DNA from: Planctomycetota bacterium
Lineage (GTDB): Bacteria; Planctomycetota; Phycisphaerae; Phycisphaerales; UBA5793
Assembly: GCA_013112555.1 (NCBI GenBank)
Contig: JABFGK010000002.1
Span: 1,426,001-1,490,000 of the forward strand
Length of the DNA stretch: 64,000 nucleotides
Reading direction: 5' to 3'
Shown: one piece after another, positions 27,311 through 36,347 of the stretch
Layout of the letters: each line of letters opens with the position of its first letter
Numbering within the stretch: the first letter of the stretch is position 1
Program-made: the position numbers and the translations under genes
The notes under the pieces: model-generated
Seen by the model: only the letters and a program-made list of their open reading frames with translations
Database searches by the model: none
Told to the model about the DNA's origin: nothing

Positions 27311-27452
27311 TCAGGACGACCATGCCTGTGAATGTACGAGCGGTCGGTCAGCGCCGTTGGCCCCTGCTGCGGCTACGCCGACTCACCTTGTGCACACAGC
27401 CGGTGAGAGTCCCGCATACCATATTGCTCAATGCACTATCTGGAGCCTACCA

Positions 27453-28193
27453 GTGCCTTTGTCCACTGATTCATTGCGACCCTGGTTTCTGGCCGAGATC
27501 GTCCAGTGCAAAGCACGCGTGGACGCATCGCGTTTTGCTGATGAGTACCAACGGGCCAAGAAGCGTCTCACGGACTACCGCTATCGTGCCATCCGCCAGG
27601 CCGGTCGGAGAGCACGGCAGCGCCGAACAGCAACGTTGCACTGGCGCTACTTGGTCAGCCCCCTGATTCTCATCTATTTCGTGCTGGCCTGCTGGGATAA
27701 TTTTTTCAACGACGGCCGCTGGTATCTCGGGACTTCAGTGTTGGTTCTGGGTGCTCCCTACATGGCATACGAGTGGCAGCGTGGTAGAAACGAGTATGGT
27801 CGGGCGTTGCTATTGGCCTGGCGGCGGTGTCGGCATCGGCTTAACGTCGAATCCTCGGGGCCAGATCGTGGAAAGCGGCTCTGCCCTGCAATCCCCGGCG
27901 ACTATCGACGAATGGCCGCCCTCCACTTCTGCAGTATCGCCACCACACTGTTCATCGCGACGTTTCCCGCTGCCATCTTTGCGAGTGAGTTTCTTGGTGA
28001 AGACTCTGTGGGCTGGGTGCTATCGATCGGAATTGTCTGCTTTCTGATTGCTCTGAGCGTTGAACTGGGCATGCTGCAATTCCGGTGTTCCGTCATCCGC
28101 CGCCGTCGGCGCAGACACTGTTGTACCATCTGCGGGGCTCAACTCGTTGAAAACCAGCACCGCTGCTTTGAGTGCCGCACGTGTACGTGTTAA
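27453..28193 (+). CDS. Multipass membrane protein with C-terminal zinc-ribbon-like Cys cluster
   Basis: A 246-residue membrane protein with no family I know. A basic cytoplasmic N-terminus (VDASRFADEYQRAKKRLTDY) precedes two membrane segments (around LVSPLILIYFVLACW and LGTSVLVLGAPYMAY). A basic loop and two more segments follow (FCSIATTLFIATFPAAIFA; VGWVLSIGIVCFLIALSVEL). The C-terminus is an Arg-rich stretch followed by CCTICGAQL and HRCFECRTCTC, a likely zinc ribbon. GTG at 27453 is chosen because GGAG stands seven bases upstream. It is divergent from the NagB fusion and 143 bases before a methyltransferase gene; no functional link is evident. Confidence 0.7.
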   Translation: MPLSTDSLRPWFLAEIVQCKARVDASRFADEYQRAKKRLTDYRYRAIRQAGRRARQRRTATLHWRYLVSPLILIYFVLACWDNFFNDGRWYLGTSVLVLGAPYMAYEWQRGRNEYGRALLLAWRRCRHRLNVESSGPDRGKRLCPAIPGDYRRMAALHFCSIATTLFIATFPAAIFASEFLGEDSVGWVLSIGIVCFLIALSVELGMLQFRCSVIRRRRRRHCCTICGAQLVENQHRCFECRTCTC

Positions 28194-28197
28194 ATGG

Positions 28198-28220
28198 GCA
28201 GTAGGCACATACCCTACTGC
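28198..28220. repeat. GCAGTAGG...CCTACTGC palindrome
   Basis: Eight-base arms GCAGTAGG and CCTACTGC around CACATAC, four bases after the stop of the membrane-protein gene. It is a diverged relative of the copies at 7718, 8066 and 29538. Confidence 0.65.
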
Positions 28221-28336
28221 CATCGCTACCCATGCACGAAGGGGCACACACGCCTGCGTCTCCCATCCCCCATGAGTCCGATGCCGTTGGCTGATGGTCG
28301 CCCCTATACTCCACCGCTATCTCGGAGACCCCCACC

Positions 28337-29062
28337 ATGAGCCTGAAAAGAGAGATGCGGATGCTGAAACGTCTGATGGGTATCGGTGCCAAGGACGACA
28401 AGCAGGTACAAAAGACCTACGAGGAACACGAATACCTCGATGCCTACAGCCGGCACACCGACATGCGCGTCGAAGAGGACCCGCACGAGGCAGTGGGGGG
28501 CATGTGGGAGGAAATCGGGCAACTCCAATTCGACTTCCTGGTCAACGAAGGCCTCCAGTCCCACCACACCATGCTCGACCTCGGCTGCGGCACACTCCGA
28601 GGCGGGCGCCACTTCATCGGCCACCTCAACCCCGGCAACTACCACGGCATGGACATCTCGCCCAAAGCGCTCGAGTTCGCACGGCTGCTCGTCGAAGTAG
28701 AGGGACTGACCGACAAATCGCCGCATCTGGTCCTCAGCGAGGACCAGAATCTCCAATTCAACGAGTTCGCCGATCAGACCTTCGACTTCATCCTGGCCCA
28801 GTCCGTGTTCACCCACCTGAAGCCGGAACACATCGAGGAATGTTTTGCTCACATCGGTCGAATCATGCACGAGGGCTCAGCGTTCTATTTCACATTCTTC
28901 CAGGGCGACAAACACGAGCAAACCAGCGTCAAGGACTTCCGCTACGAGCCGTCCTTCTTTGAGGAGTTGGCAGCGAAGTACAACTTCGATTTTGAAGACT
29001 GCTCGGAACGGTATGTCCACCCCCGCAGCCAGGTGATGGTGAAAGTGAAGAAGAAGAAGTAG
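28337..29062 (+). CDS. Class I SAM-dependent methyltransferase
   Basis: A cytoplasmic methyltransferase of 241 residues with the Rossmann-type SAM fold. Motif I is MLDLGCGTLRGGRHF. The acidic residue after strand 2 is in HGMDISPKAL, and motif IV-like FDFILAQSVFTHL follows. The N-terminal 50 residues are charged, with a helix rich in Met, Lys and Glu. The C-terminus ends in five or so Lys. The substrate cannot be read from the sequence; related proteins act on small molecules or lipids. It is single, with a palindrome-rich spacer downstream (29063-29574). Confidence 0.85.
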   Translation: MSLKREMRMLKRLMGIGAKDDKQVQKTYEEHEYLDAYSRHTDMRVEEDPHEAVGGMWEEIGQLQFDFLVNEGLQSHHTMLDLGCGTLRGGRHFIGHLNPGNYHGMDISPKALEFARLLVEVEGLTDKSPHLVLSEDQNLQFNEFADQTFDFILAQSVFTHLKPEHIEECFAHIGRIMHEGSAFYFTFFQGDKHEQTSVKDFRYEPSFFEELAAKYNFDFEDCSERYVHPRSQVMVKVKKKK

Positions 29063-29570
29063 GTCAGGACGCAAGTCCTGACAGGACCGGGCGCACACTG
29101 ACCCCACCCATTCGTGATTCCAGCGCAGGCGGGATTCCACCGCGAAGCGGTGATCGCTTGTAGCCGGGGGTGAAGCGAGTCGCAGACGAGCGCCATCCCC
29201 GGAAGGGGACACCTATTAACCTCACATCCCCACCCTGAATGGGTGGTCATCGCACACTCCGACGAGCCGCGCGCGTAAGCAAGCGGGCTCTTCTCCCGCG
29301 GTCGCACGGGCGTCTCGCGCGTCTATCATCGGGCCGCAGGCCCGAATCATGCTTGCCCCGGTGGGATGCGCTCCGAAGCCGTCGCTTATCCCACCCTACC
29401 CCTGTTGCCCGCTTACTGACGTGCGCGGCTCGTCGGACGCATGCAGTAGCAGTAGGTCAGGACGCCAGTCCTGACAGGACCATTGCCCCACACTCGTCAT
29501 TCCGGCGCAGGCCGGAATCCAGGGATCGAATCAACAGGCAGTAGGATTTCAATCCTACTGCAATCTGTAG
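29062..29570. repeat. Mosaic cluster of palindromic modules
   Basis: This gene-free spacer strings together many short dyads. GTCAGGACGCAAGTCCTGAC is at about 29064, with a near copy at about 29456. ACCGCGAAGCGGTGA follows, then a module beginning GTAGCCGGGGGTGAAGCGAG that is also found at 7835-7870 and 52838-52885. CGGGCCGCAGGCCCG and an inverted copy of the GGGATGCG...CATCCC module of 7616 come next. Last are the GTCATTCC hairpin (29495-29524) and GCAGTAGGATTTCAATCCTACTGC (29538-29561). Confidence 0.8.
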
Positions 29571-29574
29571 ATCA

Positions 29575-31086
29575 CTACGCCGGCCGCAAGCCTCGATGCA
29601 GGCCCTCGACCCGGTCCACCTGTCCTCGGCGCACCTGGTCAAGCACCAGTTTCGGCACACGCCAGTTCGCCTCCTCCTCAGTCGTCGACGAACAGTGTTC
29701 GAGGATCACCTGATAGATCAACTTGAATGCATCGCGCGGCTGACGCATCTGATCAAGCGCATCCACTACATCCTGCCGAGTGACGGTTTCATCAAACAAC
29801 TGCGTCAGCGAAACCGGTTCCTCGTGCGCTCCATCGAGGCACGCGTTCATCCGGGCTGTGCACAGGTCGTACAGCATCGTGCCGGGCCAAACGAGCCGAT
29901 CGATCATGTTCTGCTTGTCGAGCCGCGCTTCCTGGAAGAACTCGGCCGATTGACGATACAACTCGTGCCGCAGTTCCAGTGGCAGCATCATCTTGAATGC
30001 AATGTGCTCCTGCTGCAGGAACTTGTTATTAAACAACGGCCAGACGACCGCCTTCATCCGCGGCGTCTCACCGTTCACGAGCGTCGGCTCGTCCACACGA
30101 TCGATCAACACGATGATGTTGCGATACCCGAACGGGGCGATCACCCGGCGTAAGCGTTCGAGCATGGCATACCGCGGGTCATCAAGGTCATCAAGCGGCA
30201 GCGCCGTCGTCACGAGCAGCCGTTGCGGCAGAATCTCGAGCGATCGACGGAACGACTCCTGCGATCGATCGAGCACTCGTAACTGTGCAGACAGCAGCTT
30301 TGCCAGATGTGACAGCCGGAAGTAGTCCATCGTCACTTTGATGGTGCATACAAGCGTCAACGCCAGCCCACCGGACAATGCCAGCAGCCAGGGCCAACTG
30401 ATCGTGTTCTTGAACATGATGCCGTAGGCTGCCGCTGCGATGACGACGAGGATCCAGAGGGCCAGGCACAACCTTCTCAGTGGGCGCACGCCCCGAATGT
30501 ACCGACATCGAAGGACCTTGCGCAGCAACGGGCTTCGATCCAGTGCCTGATCAGGGCGGTCGTAGAGCGCCTGGAGCAGGAGCAGATCACTGGCCACACT
30601 CCGGTCCATCGTCCGTGCCGTCGCGCGCGCATTTTCAGGTAACTCAGCGTGCCCTTCGCCGCTCTTGCCCAGCAGGTTGTCAACGAGGTCCGGGACGGCC
30701 ACGCTCAGCAGGCCGTCGATATGATCGATCAAACGCAGTTGCTGCAGTGAGTCGAGCGGCTGGCGACCTTTCACTCGGCGGGCAAAGCGATCCAGCACCG
30801 GGTTCAACTCGTCATACGCAATGACGAGCGCGCGGTTGTCCGGGTGTTCCTCGTTGTAGGCATGGATCGCCTCTTCGAGCTGCAGGCGCAGGGCTGTCTT
30901 GCCGCTCCCCTTTTCGCCGAACACGACCGACGACGCAGGCCGACCGGGATCCCCCATGATCTTGCCGAAATCCGGGTGGGCGGAGTCGCCGTGCAAACGC
31001 GTGAAGACCTCGTCCTGACGCGCTTCTTCTGCAGTGAATGGGTTTTCACGGATCGACCAGTGTTTGAGAAAACTGGTAATATTCAT
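29575..31086 (-). CDS. Membrane-anchored P-loop ATPase, KAP-like
   Basis: A 503-residue ATPase of unknown role. Walker A is GEKGSGKT at residues 57-64. Two membrane segments (LCLALWILVVIAAAAYGIMF and WPWLLALSGGLALTLVCTIK, roughly 205-250) are inserted before Walker B-like IIVLIDRVDEP near 320. A helical C-terminal domain follows. An N-terminal NPFTAEEARQDEVF block is typical of related stand-alone ATPases. A transmembrane hairpin between Walker A and B is the hallmark of KAP-type NTPases, some of which act in signalling or phage exclusion. The ATG at 31086 begins the conserved N-terminus; the frame extends to 31122. No effector gene is adjacent: phosphomannomutase lies upstream, repeats downstream. 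Confidence 0.75.
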   Translation of the reverse strand: MNITSFLKHWSIRENPFTAEEARQDEVFTRLHGDSAHPDFGKIMGDPGRPASSVVFGEKGSGKTALRLQLEEAIHAYNEEHPDNRALVIAYDELNPVLDRFARRVKGRQPLDSLQQLRLIDHIDGLLSVAVPDLVDNLLGKSGEGHAELPENARATARTMDRSVASDLLLLQALYDRPDQALDRSPLLRKVLRCRYIRGVRPLRRLCLALWILVVIAAAAYGIMFKNTISWPWLLALSGGLALTLVCTIKVTMDYFRLSHLAKLLSAQLRVLDRSQESFRRSLEILPQRLLVTTALPLDDLDDPRYAMLERLRRVIAPFGYRNIIVLIDRVDEPTLVNGETPRMKAVVWPLFNNKFLQQEHIAFKMMLPLELRHELYRQSAEFFQEARLDKQNMIDRLVWPGTMLYDLCTARMNACLDGAHEEPVSLTQLFDETVTRQDVVDALDQMRQPRDAFKLIYQVILEHCSSTTEEEANWRVPKLVLDQVRRGQVDRVEGLHRGLRPA

Positions 31087-31180
31087 GGCGTACCCGCCTT
31101 GTGCCTGCTTTCGCCGCTCCATCCATCGTCCGCAGGAATGTTATGTCGGGCGGTCGGCTCGGAATACCCGATTCTCAATC

Positions 31181-32590
31181 TCAGTGGTCAACACGCTGGC
31201 CGAGGCACGGCGCGATCTCGGCCACGATGCGGTCGCACAGTTGCTGATTCTTTGCCTCGAGGTTCAATCGCAGCAGCGGTTCGGTGTTTGACATCCGAAC
31301 ATTGCACCACCACCCCTCGGATTCGAAACAGTCAACCGTGATGCCGTCCAGATCGGAGATGTCACCGCGATCGCCGTAACTCTCTTCGAGTTCCTCGATC
31401 GCCTCTTCCTTCTCCTGAGTCTCGAAGTTGATTTCACCGGACTGGGCATAGCGCGCCAGTGGCGCCACCAGGGCGCTCAACGGCTTCGTCGAGGCACTGA
31501 CGATGGAGGCCATCGTCGCGAATGCAATCGCCCCGCTGTCGGTGTTGAAGTTCTCCCTGAAGTAGAAGTGGCCGGACAACTCGCCCCCGAGAACGGCCTC
31601 ATGCTCGCGCAACTTCTCTTTCATGAAAACATGCCCGACGCGCGACTCGATCGGCTTCCCGCCGTGGGACAGCACTTCCTCGCGGACGGCCCGGCTCGAG
31701 CGCAGGTCATACACGATCGCTGCCCCCGGATGGTCGGCCAGGGCCGTCGATGCCATCATGGCCGTCAAATGATCGCACCCAAGGATATTGCCTTGCTCAT
31801 CAACAAAGATGCCGCGGTCGGCATCGCCGTCGAAGCAAATGCCGAAGTCAGCCTTCTCACTCACGACCCGCGCTCGCAACTCCTCCAGATTCGCTGCGAC
31901 CAGCGGATTCGGATCATGCGCAAACGTGCCCTGCGTGTTGTCGAAGTTGAGCGGGATGATCTTCAGACCCTTGATGTCTGCAAACACCTTCGGGATCATC
32001 GTGCCGGCCATCCCGTTCGAGGCGTCAACAACCACCTTCAACTTCCGTGACCCCAACTTCAGAAACGAAAGGACGTGGTCCTGGTACCCGTTCCACAGGT
32101 CCCGCTCCTCGAAACGGCCCATCACGAGGCTGTCCTGAGCCATCGTCTTCGTCTGGTCGGCCATCGCGGCATACTTGCTGATATCCTCAAGGCCGGAGAC
32201 CTGCCCGATCGGCACGGCCCGCATCCCGCTGATCTTGAACCCGTTGTACTCCACCGGATTGTGACTGGCCGTCACCTGCACCCCTCCGGCACAGTCGAGG
32301 TAGTTGATCGCAAAATACACGAACGGCGTGTCAACCAGCCCGAGGTCGATCACGTGGGCCCCGCACGCGCGAATCCCATTGCACAAGGACTCCTGCAGGT
32401 CCGGCGAACTCGGACGCATATCGCGGCCGATGAGGACGTGCTTCATCATCGGGTCCGTCTGGCCCTGCTCCTTTGCCTGCTCCAGCAGGAATCGGGCCGT
32501 GCCATACCCGATCTTCCAGGCAGTGCCCTCGTTGAGCGGGTTCGGATACTTTGCCCTGATGTCATAGGCCTTGAACACTTTACCGAGCAT
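31181..32590 (-). CDS. Phosphomannomutase/phosphoglucomutase
   Basis: A cytoplasmic phosphohexomutase of 469 residues that interconverts mannose or glucose 6- and 1-phosphates for nucleotide-sugar and polysaccharide synthesis. The N-terminus FKAYDIRAKYP is the family start. The phosphoserine loop is VTASHNPVEYNGFK, the metal loop is CFDGDADRGIFVD, the sugar loop is GGELSGHFYFRE, and the phosphate loop near the C-terminus is MSNTEPLLRLNLEAK. The frame runs on to 32704, but ATG 32590 fits the family and has GGAAGGG upstream. It lies downstream of the DciA-like gene with a 279-base gap and could supply FkbM- or LPS-related sugar pathways. Confidence 0.93.
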   Translation of the reverse strand: MLGKVFKAYDIRAKYPNPLNEGTAWKIGYGTARFLLEQAKEQGQTDPMMKHVLIGRDMRPSSPDLQESLCNGIRACGAHVIDLGLVDTPFVYFAINYLDCAGGVQVTASHNPVEYNGFKISGMRAVPIGQVSGLEDISKYAAMADQTKTMAQDSLVMGRFEERDLWNGYQDHVLSFLKLGSRKLKVVVDASNGMAGTMIPKVFADIKGLKIIPLNFDNTQGTFAHDPNPLVAANLEELRARVVSEKADFGICFDGDADRGIFVDEQGNILGCDHLTAMMASTALADHPGAAIVYDLRSSRAVREEVLSHGGKPIESRVGHVFMKEKLREHEAVLGGELSGHFYFRENFNTDSGAIAFATMASIVSASTKPLSALVAPLARYAQSGEINFETQEKEEAIEELEESYGDRGDISDLDGITVDCFESEGWWCNVRMSNTEPLLRLNLEAKNQQLCDRIVAEIAPCLGQRVDH

Positions 32591-32869
32591 GGGGGGAACC
32601 CTTCCGGATACTGGAGATTCGACGGTGCGATTTCGATGGGACAGACCCAGGCCGGGAACCGCATTGATCCAGGGACGGGCCGGGTCGTCTGCCTCCCCGG
32701 ACACAGTGTGTCAGCCACCGATCACGAGCCGGGAGTATATCCGGCGACTTCTCAAGGTATACCGCCTCCCCTTGCAGAGGCGTGATCCGGGGATCACCCT
32801 GAGAGAGTGAGTGAGCCGTCGGGCACAGGTCTGTCTCATGGTCTGATCGGCCAGAGCATGAATGCCGGT

Positions 32870-33325
32870 TCAATCTGAGTTCGGTGTCGGATTCAATCCC
32901 GGGTCGATGACGATTCGGATCGATCGGATAGAAACGCTGCCGACCCGATTGCTCAGCGATCGGCTCAGACCGGAGGCCATCAACCGGCGTAGTTGGTAGG
33001 CCGTGGCGCTGCTGGAAGCCCGAACGGTCAGCACCCCGCGCGGGGACAGCCCTTTCAAGGCTGTCAGACGTGCCAAACCCGGCGGGACCTCGGCTTCCCA
33101 TGCCTCGATCAACCGTTCCACTTTCCTGGCCGGCCCTGAAACCGAGCGCCGGTAATACTCGGGCAGGCCCGAGCCGACAGCGATCCCGGCCGGTCGCCGG
33201 CGCTGGCGACGCCCATTCCGGATCGCTTCAATCCGGCCGGCAAGCCGAACAGCCTCCGGGCTCGGCCCGGGACCACTCTGCTGCTGCTGCTCATCCTGCT
33301 GCTGGGATTTGGAACATCCACTCAT
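32870..33325 (-). CDS. DUF721/DciA-like protein
   Basis: A 151-residue protein of the DUF721 type. In bacteria lacking DnaC or DnaI, DciA proteins of this family help load the DnaB replicative helicase. The N-terminal 60 residues are Gln, Arg and Pro-rich. The conserved domain begins with VERLIEAWEAEVPPGLA and continues through LSPRGVLTVRASSSATAYQL to a C-terminal strand (VSIRSIRIVI), matching the usual domain order. The ATG at 33325 has no strong ribosome site. No replication gene adjoins it here. The family call is by pattern and moderately sure. Confidence 0.72.
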   Translation of the reverse strand: MSGCSKSQQQDEQQQQSGPGPSPEAVRLAGRIEAIRNGRRQRRRPAGIAVGSGLPEYYRRSVSGPARKVERLIEAWEAEVPPGLARLTALKGLSPRGVLTVRASSSATAYQLRRLMASGLSRSLSNRVGSVSIRSIRIVIDPGLNPTPNSD

Positions 33326-33430
33326 GGCGTCATCATATGCGGCCTGTACCGACCGCGCTTCGGCACATCCAGTTCTCTAGACTACCTGCCGGCCCGGCCC
33401 CATCCCGCTGGGCAGGATTCTGGAGTACGC

Positions 33431-34288
33431 ATGACACAGCAGCCGGTCAGATTCACCATTCTCGGGTCGGGGACAAGTGCCGGCGTTCCGGTCATCGGCT
33501 GCGAGTGTGATGTCTGCACCTCGCCCGACCCACGAGACAAGCGATTCCGACCCAGTGCCTGTATCGAGACGGTGGATGCCGACGGGCAGCATCGGGTCAT
33601 CCTGATCGACACATCGCCGGACCTGCGCATGCAGTCGCTCCGTCACGGCCTGAATCGCTGCGACGACATTCTGTTTACCCATCACCACGTCGATCATGTC
33701 TTCGGGCTGGATGACGTCAGGCGGTTCAATGTCCTGATGGACAGTCCGATCACCGTCCACGGCGAGCCGATCACCCTGCAGCACGTCCGCCGGATGTTTC
33801 AGCACATTTTCGAGCCGGCCAGCAACACGAACAAGAGTTTCGTGGCCACGCTCATCCCTCATGCCATCAATGTCGGCGCTCGATTCGACCTGCACGGCCT
33901 GAGTTTCATGCCGATTCGATTCATGCACGGGCGCTTGCCGATCATCGGATTTCGTATTGATCGGGTCACAGGCGGCCCCGGCAACGGGTCGGACGATCCG
34001 CTCCCGCTGGCCTACTGCACCGATGTCTCGTCCATCCCGCCGGAGTCATGGGGGATGCTGGTCGGATTGAAGACACTCATCCTTGATGCCCTGCGCTATC
34101 GCCATCATCCGACGCACATGACCATTGATCAGGCCGTCGACGCTGCCAGGCAGATTGGGGCAGAGCGCACGTACTTCACCCACATGACGCATGACGTTTT
34201 GCATGCCAGTCTGGAAGCCGATCTGCCCGACGGCGTTGCCCCTTCGCACGATGGCCTGACGCTCGGCTCACTGGATGGGAGGCAGTGA
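33431..34288 (+). CDS. Metallo-beta-lactamase-fold hydrolase (PhnP-like)
   Basis: A cytoplasmic MBL-fold hydrolase of 285 residues. The N-terminal ILGSGTSAGVPVIGCECDVC segment, with paired Cys, is typical of the PhnP/cyclic phosphodiesterase-like subgroup. Metal motifs are THHHVDHVFGLDD and the later ACTD-type AYCTDVS; DALRYRHHPTHM supplies the C-terminal His. The substrate is unknown; relatives cleave phosphodiesters. It is the first gene of a tight plus-strand run with a BFD-like ferredoxin, FluC and DUF190 (gaps of 3, 6 and 3 bases), so all four are probably translated from one message. Confidence 0.88.
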   Translation: MTQQPVRFTILGSGTSAGVPVIGCECDVCTSPDPRDKRFRPSACIETVDADGQHRVILIDTSPDLRMQSLRHGLNRCDDILFTHHHVDHVFGLDDVRRFNVLMDSPITVHGEPITLQHVRRMFQHIFEPASNTNKSFVATLIPHAINVGARFDLHGLSFMPIRFMHGRLPIIGFRIDRVTGGPGNGSDDPLPLAYCTDVSSIPPESWGMLVGLKTLILDALRYRHHPTHMTIDQAVDAARQIGAERTYFTHMTHDVLHASLEADLPDGVAPSHDGLTLGSLDGRQ

Positions 34289-34291
34289 CTG

Positions 34292-34591
34292 ATGCACGAT
34301 GATGAAGCAATGGTCTGCCTGTGTTTTCAGGTGCCGCAACGCAAGATTGCAAACTACCTGCGCCGCAATGACCTGAAGGTTGCCTCCCAACTGAGCGAAT
34401 GCCTCGGGGCCGGCACCGGCTGCGGTTGGTGTGTGCCGTATCTGAGAAAAATGTTCGAGCAGCATCAGCAGGGCCGATTGCCGGCGCTCGACATGAATGC
34501 GCAGGAGTATGCTGCATCCCGCCGGCAGTATCGGGAGGCAAAGAAGAACAACGGTCCGACCGATTCCCCCGATCACGAAAGGACTGGTTAG
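34292..34591 (+). CDS. BFD-like [2Fe-2S]-binding protein
   Basis: A 99-residue protein with the bacterioferritin-associated-ferredoxin fold. CLCF near residue 9 and GCGWC near residue 44 give the C-x-C...C-x2-C set that binds a [2Fe-2S] cluster, with a helical spacer between. The C-terminal 40 residues are charged and Gln-rich with no cluster ligands. It starts three bases after the MBL gene and ends six before fluC. The family usually works as an electron-transfer or regulatory domain; its partner here is not clear. Confidence 0.8.
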   Translation: MHDDEAMVCLCFQVPQRKIANYLRRNDLKVASQLSECLGAGTGCGWCVPYLRKMFEQHQQGRLPALDMNAQEYAASRRQYREAKKNNGPTDSPDHERTG

Positions 34592-34597
34592 TCCCAC

Positions 34598-34981
34598 ATG
34601 TTCAAACTCGTCCTCATCTTTGCCGGTGCCGGGATCGGAGGCTTGTGCCGCTATGGCGTGGGGGGCATTGTCCAGTCTGCCGGGACGGCATCGTTTCCGC
34701 TTGGCACATTGGCCGTCAACGTCCTGGGATGTCTGGCCATCGGGTTTCTGGCAGCATTGTTTGCCGGCCCGGTTCTGGTTCGCGAAGAGTATCGATTGGC
34801 CATCATCGTGGGTGTGCTCGGGGGCTTCACCACGTTTTCGTCATTCGGCCTTGAGACGATGGCCCTGATCGAAGATCGGGAGTGGAGGTTCGTCGCGCTC
34901 AATCTCGTGCTCAGTAACGGCCTCGGCCTGCTGGCGGTGCTCGTCGGGTCCAGAGTGTCTGAAAAACTATTCGGAGTCTGA
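34598..34981 (+). CDS. crcB: Fluoride channel FluC/CrcB
   Basis: An inner-membrane fluoride channel of 127 residues with four membrane segments that lets toxic fluoride leave the cell. The pore signature GTLAVNVLGCLAIGF and the GGFTTFSSFGLET block with the Phe-box and sodium-site region are both present. Length matches the family. It is third in a four-gene operon. I looked for a fluoride riboswitch ahead of the operon or of this gene and saw no room for one, since the spacer is six bases. Confidence 0.94.
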   Translation: MFKLVLIFAGAGIGGLCRYGVGGIVQSAGTASFPLGTLAVNVLGCLAIGFLAALFAGPVLVREEYRLAIIVGVLGGFTTFSSFGLETMALIEDREWRFVALNLVLSNGLGLLAVLVGSRVSEKLFGV

Positions 34982-34984
34982 ACC

Positions 34985-35335
34985 ATGACCATTCCGACAG
35001 AGGGAGTGCTGCTGCGCGTCTTCATCGGCGAGAGCGATCAATGGCACGGCAAGCCGCTGTACGAAGCCATCGTCATGAAGGCCCGTGAACTGCACTTGGC
35101 CGGCGCGACCGTCCTGAGAGGCCCGATGGGGTTCGGGGCCACCAGCCGCCTGCATACTGCCAAGATCCTGCGGCTGTCATCGGACCTGCCGATAGTCATT
35201 GAGATCGTGGACAGCAAGGAGAAGATTGATGAACTGCTCGTTCACATCGATGACATGGTCACCGAGGGATTAGTCACACTCGAAAACGTGCGCGTCTACC
35301 GATATCGCAGCCGACAGGCCCAACCCGACGATTAG
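34985..35335 (+). CDS. DUF190 family protein
   Basis: A 116-residue soluble protein of the DUF190 family, ferredoxin-like in fold and related to PII-type proteins. LRVFIGESDQWHGKPLYEAI and ATVLRGPMGFG are the characteristic blocks. Members are often encoded beside crcB, as here (three-base gap), and may regulate or assist fluoride export; that is inferred from gene neighbourhood only. A GC-rich hairpin starts directly after its stop. Confidence 0.9.
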   Translation: MTIPTEGVLLRVFIGESDQWHGKPLYEAIVMKARELHLAGATVLRGPMGFGATSRLHTAKILRLSSDLPIVIEIVDSKEKIDELLVHIDDMVTEGLVTLENVRVYRYRSRQAQPDD

Positions 35336-35540
35336 CCCCCGGCTCCGCCGGGGGGATGATGCGCAGCATCATGCCTTACCCCGTGCCACTTCCTCTTCTC
35401 CGTCATCCCGGCGCCTCCCCCACTGGCCGGGATCCAGGGAGATGAATGTGATCCATACGGTTTCCCTGCCGGATCTTCCGCTCAAAGCAGCGTTGATCCG
35501 GCCTACTTCCTCCCGTCATTCTCGCGCACGCGGGAATCCA
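35336..35540. repeat. Palindromic modules after DUF190
   Basis: CCCCCGGCTCCGCCGGGGG starts at 35336, directly after the stop codon, and ATGATGCGCAGCATCAT follows. Two GTCAT...ATCCA hairpin relatives lie at about 35401-35438 and 35514-35540. The first hairpin could act as a transcription end, though it lacks a T-run. No gene is seen in 35336-35579. Confidence 0.65.
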
Positions 35541-35579
35541 CTGCCGATTATCCGCAACCCAAAGGGGGCAGCGCATCGC

Positions 35580-36275
35580 TCACTCCCCGGCGACGAACAC
35601 ATAGTTGAGATACGGCTTGTCGATCGAATCACGACGGGCCGCATACTCCGACATCGGCTGCAGCCGCCCGTGATCAAAGAAGAATGCCTGGTAGCCATAC
35701 GCATCCAGGTCAGTAAACAGCCCGCCATTCTTCACCCGACGATCATGGCACTCCACCAACAGCGTCGGCTTATCGCGGGCCAGCATCTTTGCCCCACCAT
35801 CAAACACCGCGCGCTCATGCCCTTCGACATCGCACTTGATAAAAGCAATCGGCCCAGCCCCCGAGGCATCAATCTGCTCATCAAGTGTCGTAAGGCGAAT
35901 GGCGACCTCCTCGAGTCCCGGGGCAGCCTCCTTCTCCACGCTGCTGCCGCCCCAATGACCCGGTCGGCGTACCAGCGTTGCTTCGCCCGGCTCCGACGAT
36001 AAGCCCGCGTTCACGATCGTCAGCCGATCAAGCCGGAAGCCTGACTTGAGCCTGCCCAGGTACTCAGCCATCTCCGGCTGCGGCTCAAAGGCGATCACGT
36101 TTCCTGACGGCCCGACTGCGCGATGCAGCCAGTATGAATAGATCCCATGAAACGCGCCGATGTCGATGACCGTCGCACCGGCAAGGTTGAGCGATCGGAT
36201 GTATGCCAGTTCTTCACGCTCGGAACGCAAGCGGTAACGCCACGCTCGGTGCAGCGCGTGTATCTTCTCAATCAT
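35580..36275 (-). CDS. FkbM-family methyltransferase
   Basis: A SAM-dependent methyltransferase of 231 residues with the FkbM layout. Motif I is ATVIDIGAFHGIYSYWL, then VIAFEPQPEM, then the family's FIKCDVEGHERAVFDGG block and LLVECHD near the C-terminus. FkbM proteins methylate sugars or other hydroxyls. The ATG at 36275 begins MIEKIHALHRAW, a better start than 36320. It lies 72 bases after a CBM9/DUF5916 gene on the same strand; the substrate is unknown, perhaps a surface glycan. Confidence 0.87.
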   Translation of the reverse strand: MIEKIHALHRAWRYRLRSEREELAYIRSLNLAGATVIDIGAFHGIYSYWLHRAVGPSGNVIAFEPQPEMAEYLGRLKSGFRLDRLTIVNAGLSSEPGEATLVRRPGHWGGSSVEKEAAPGLEEVAIRLTTLDEQIDASGAGPIAFIKCDVEGHERAVFDGGAKMLARDKPTLLVECHDRRVKNGGLFTDLDAYGYQAFFFDHGRLQPMSEYAARRDSIDKPYLNYVFVAGE

Positions 36276-36347
36276 GTTCAGGTGGTTCGGCACGGCAGAG
36301 CATAGCCCGGATTTCAGCACGGGGGCGACTCGCCCGCATCAACCTCG

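Noticed and set aside
34598-34984. Fluoride riboswitch ahead of crcB
   Set aside because: Only six bases separate crcB from the upstream gene, and I see no conserved pseudoknot sequence before the operon.
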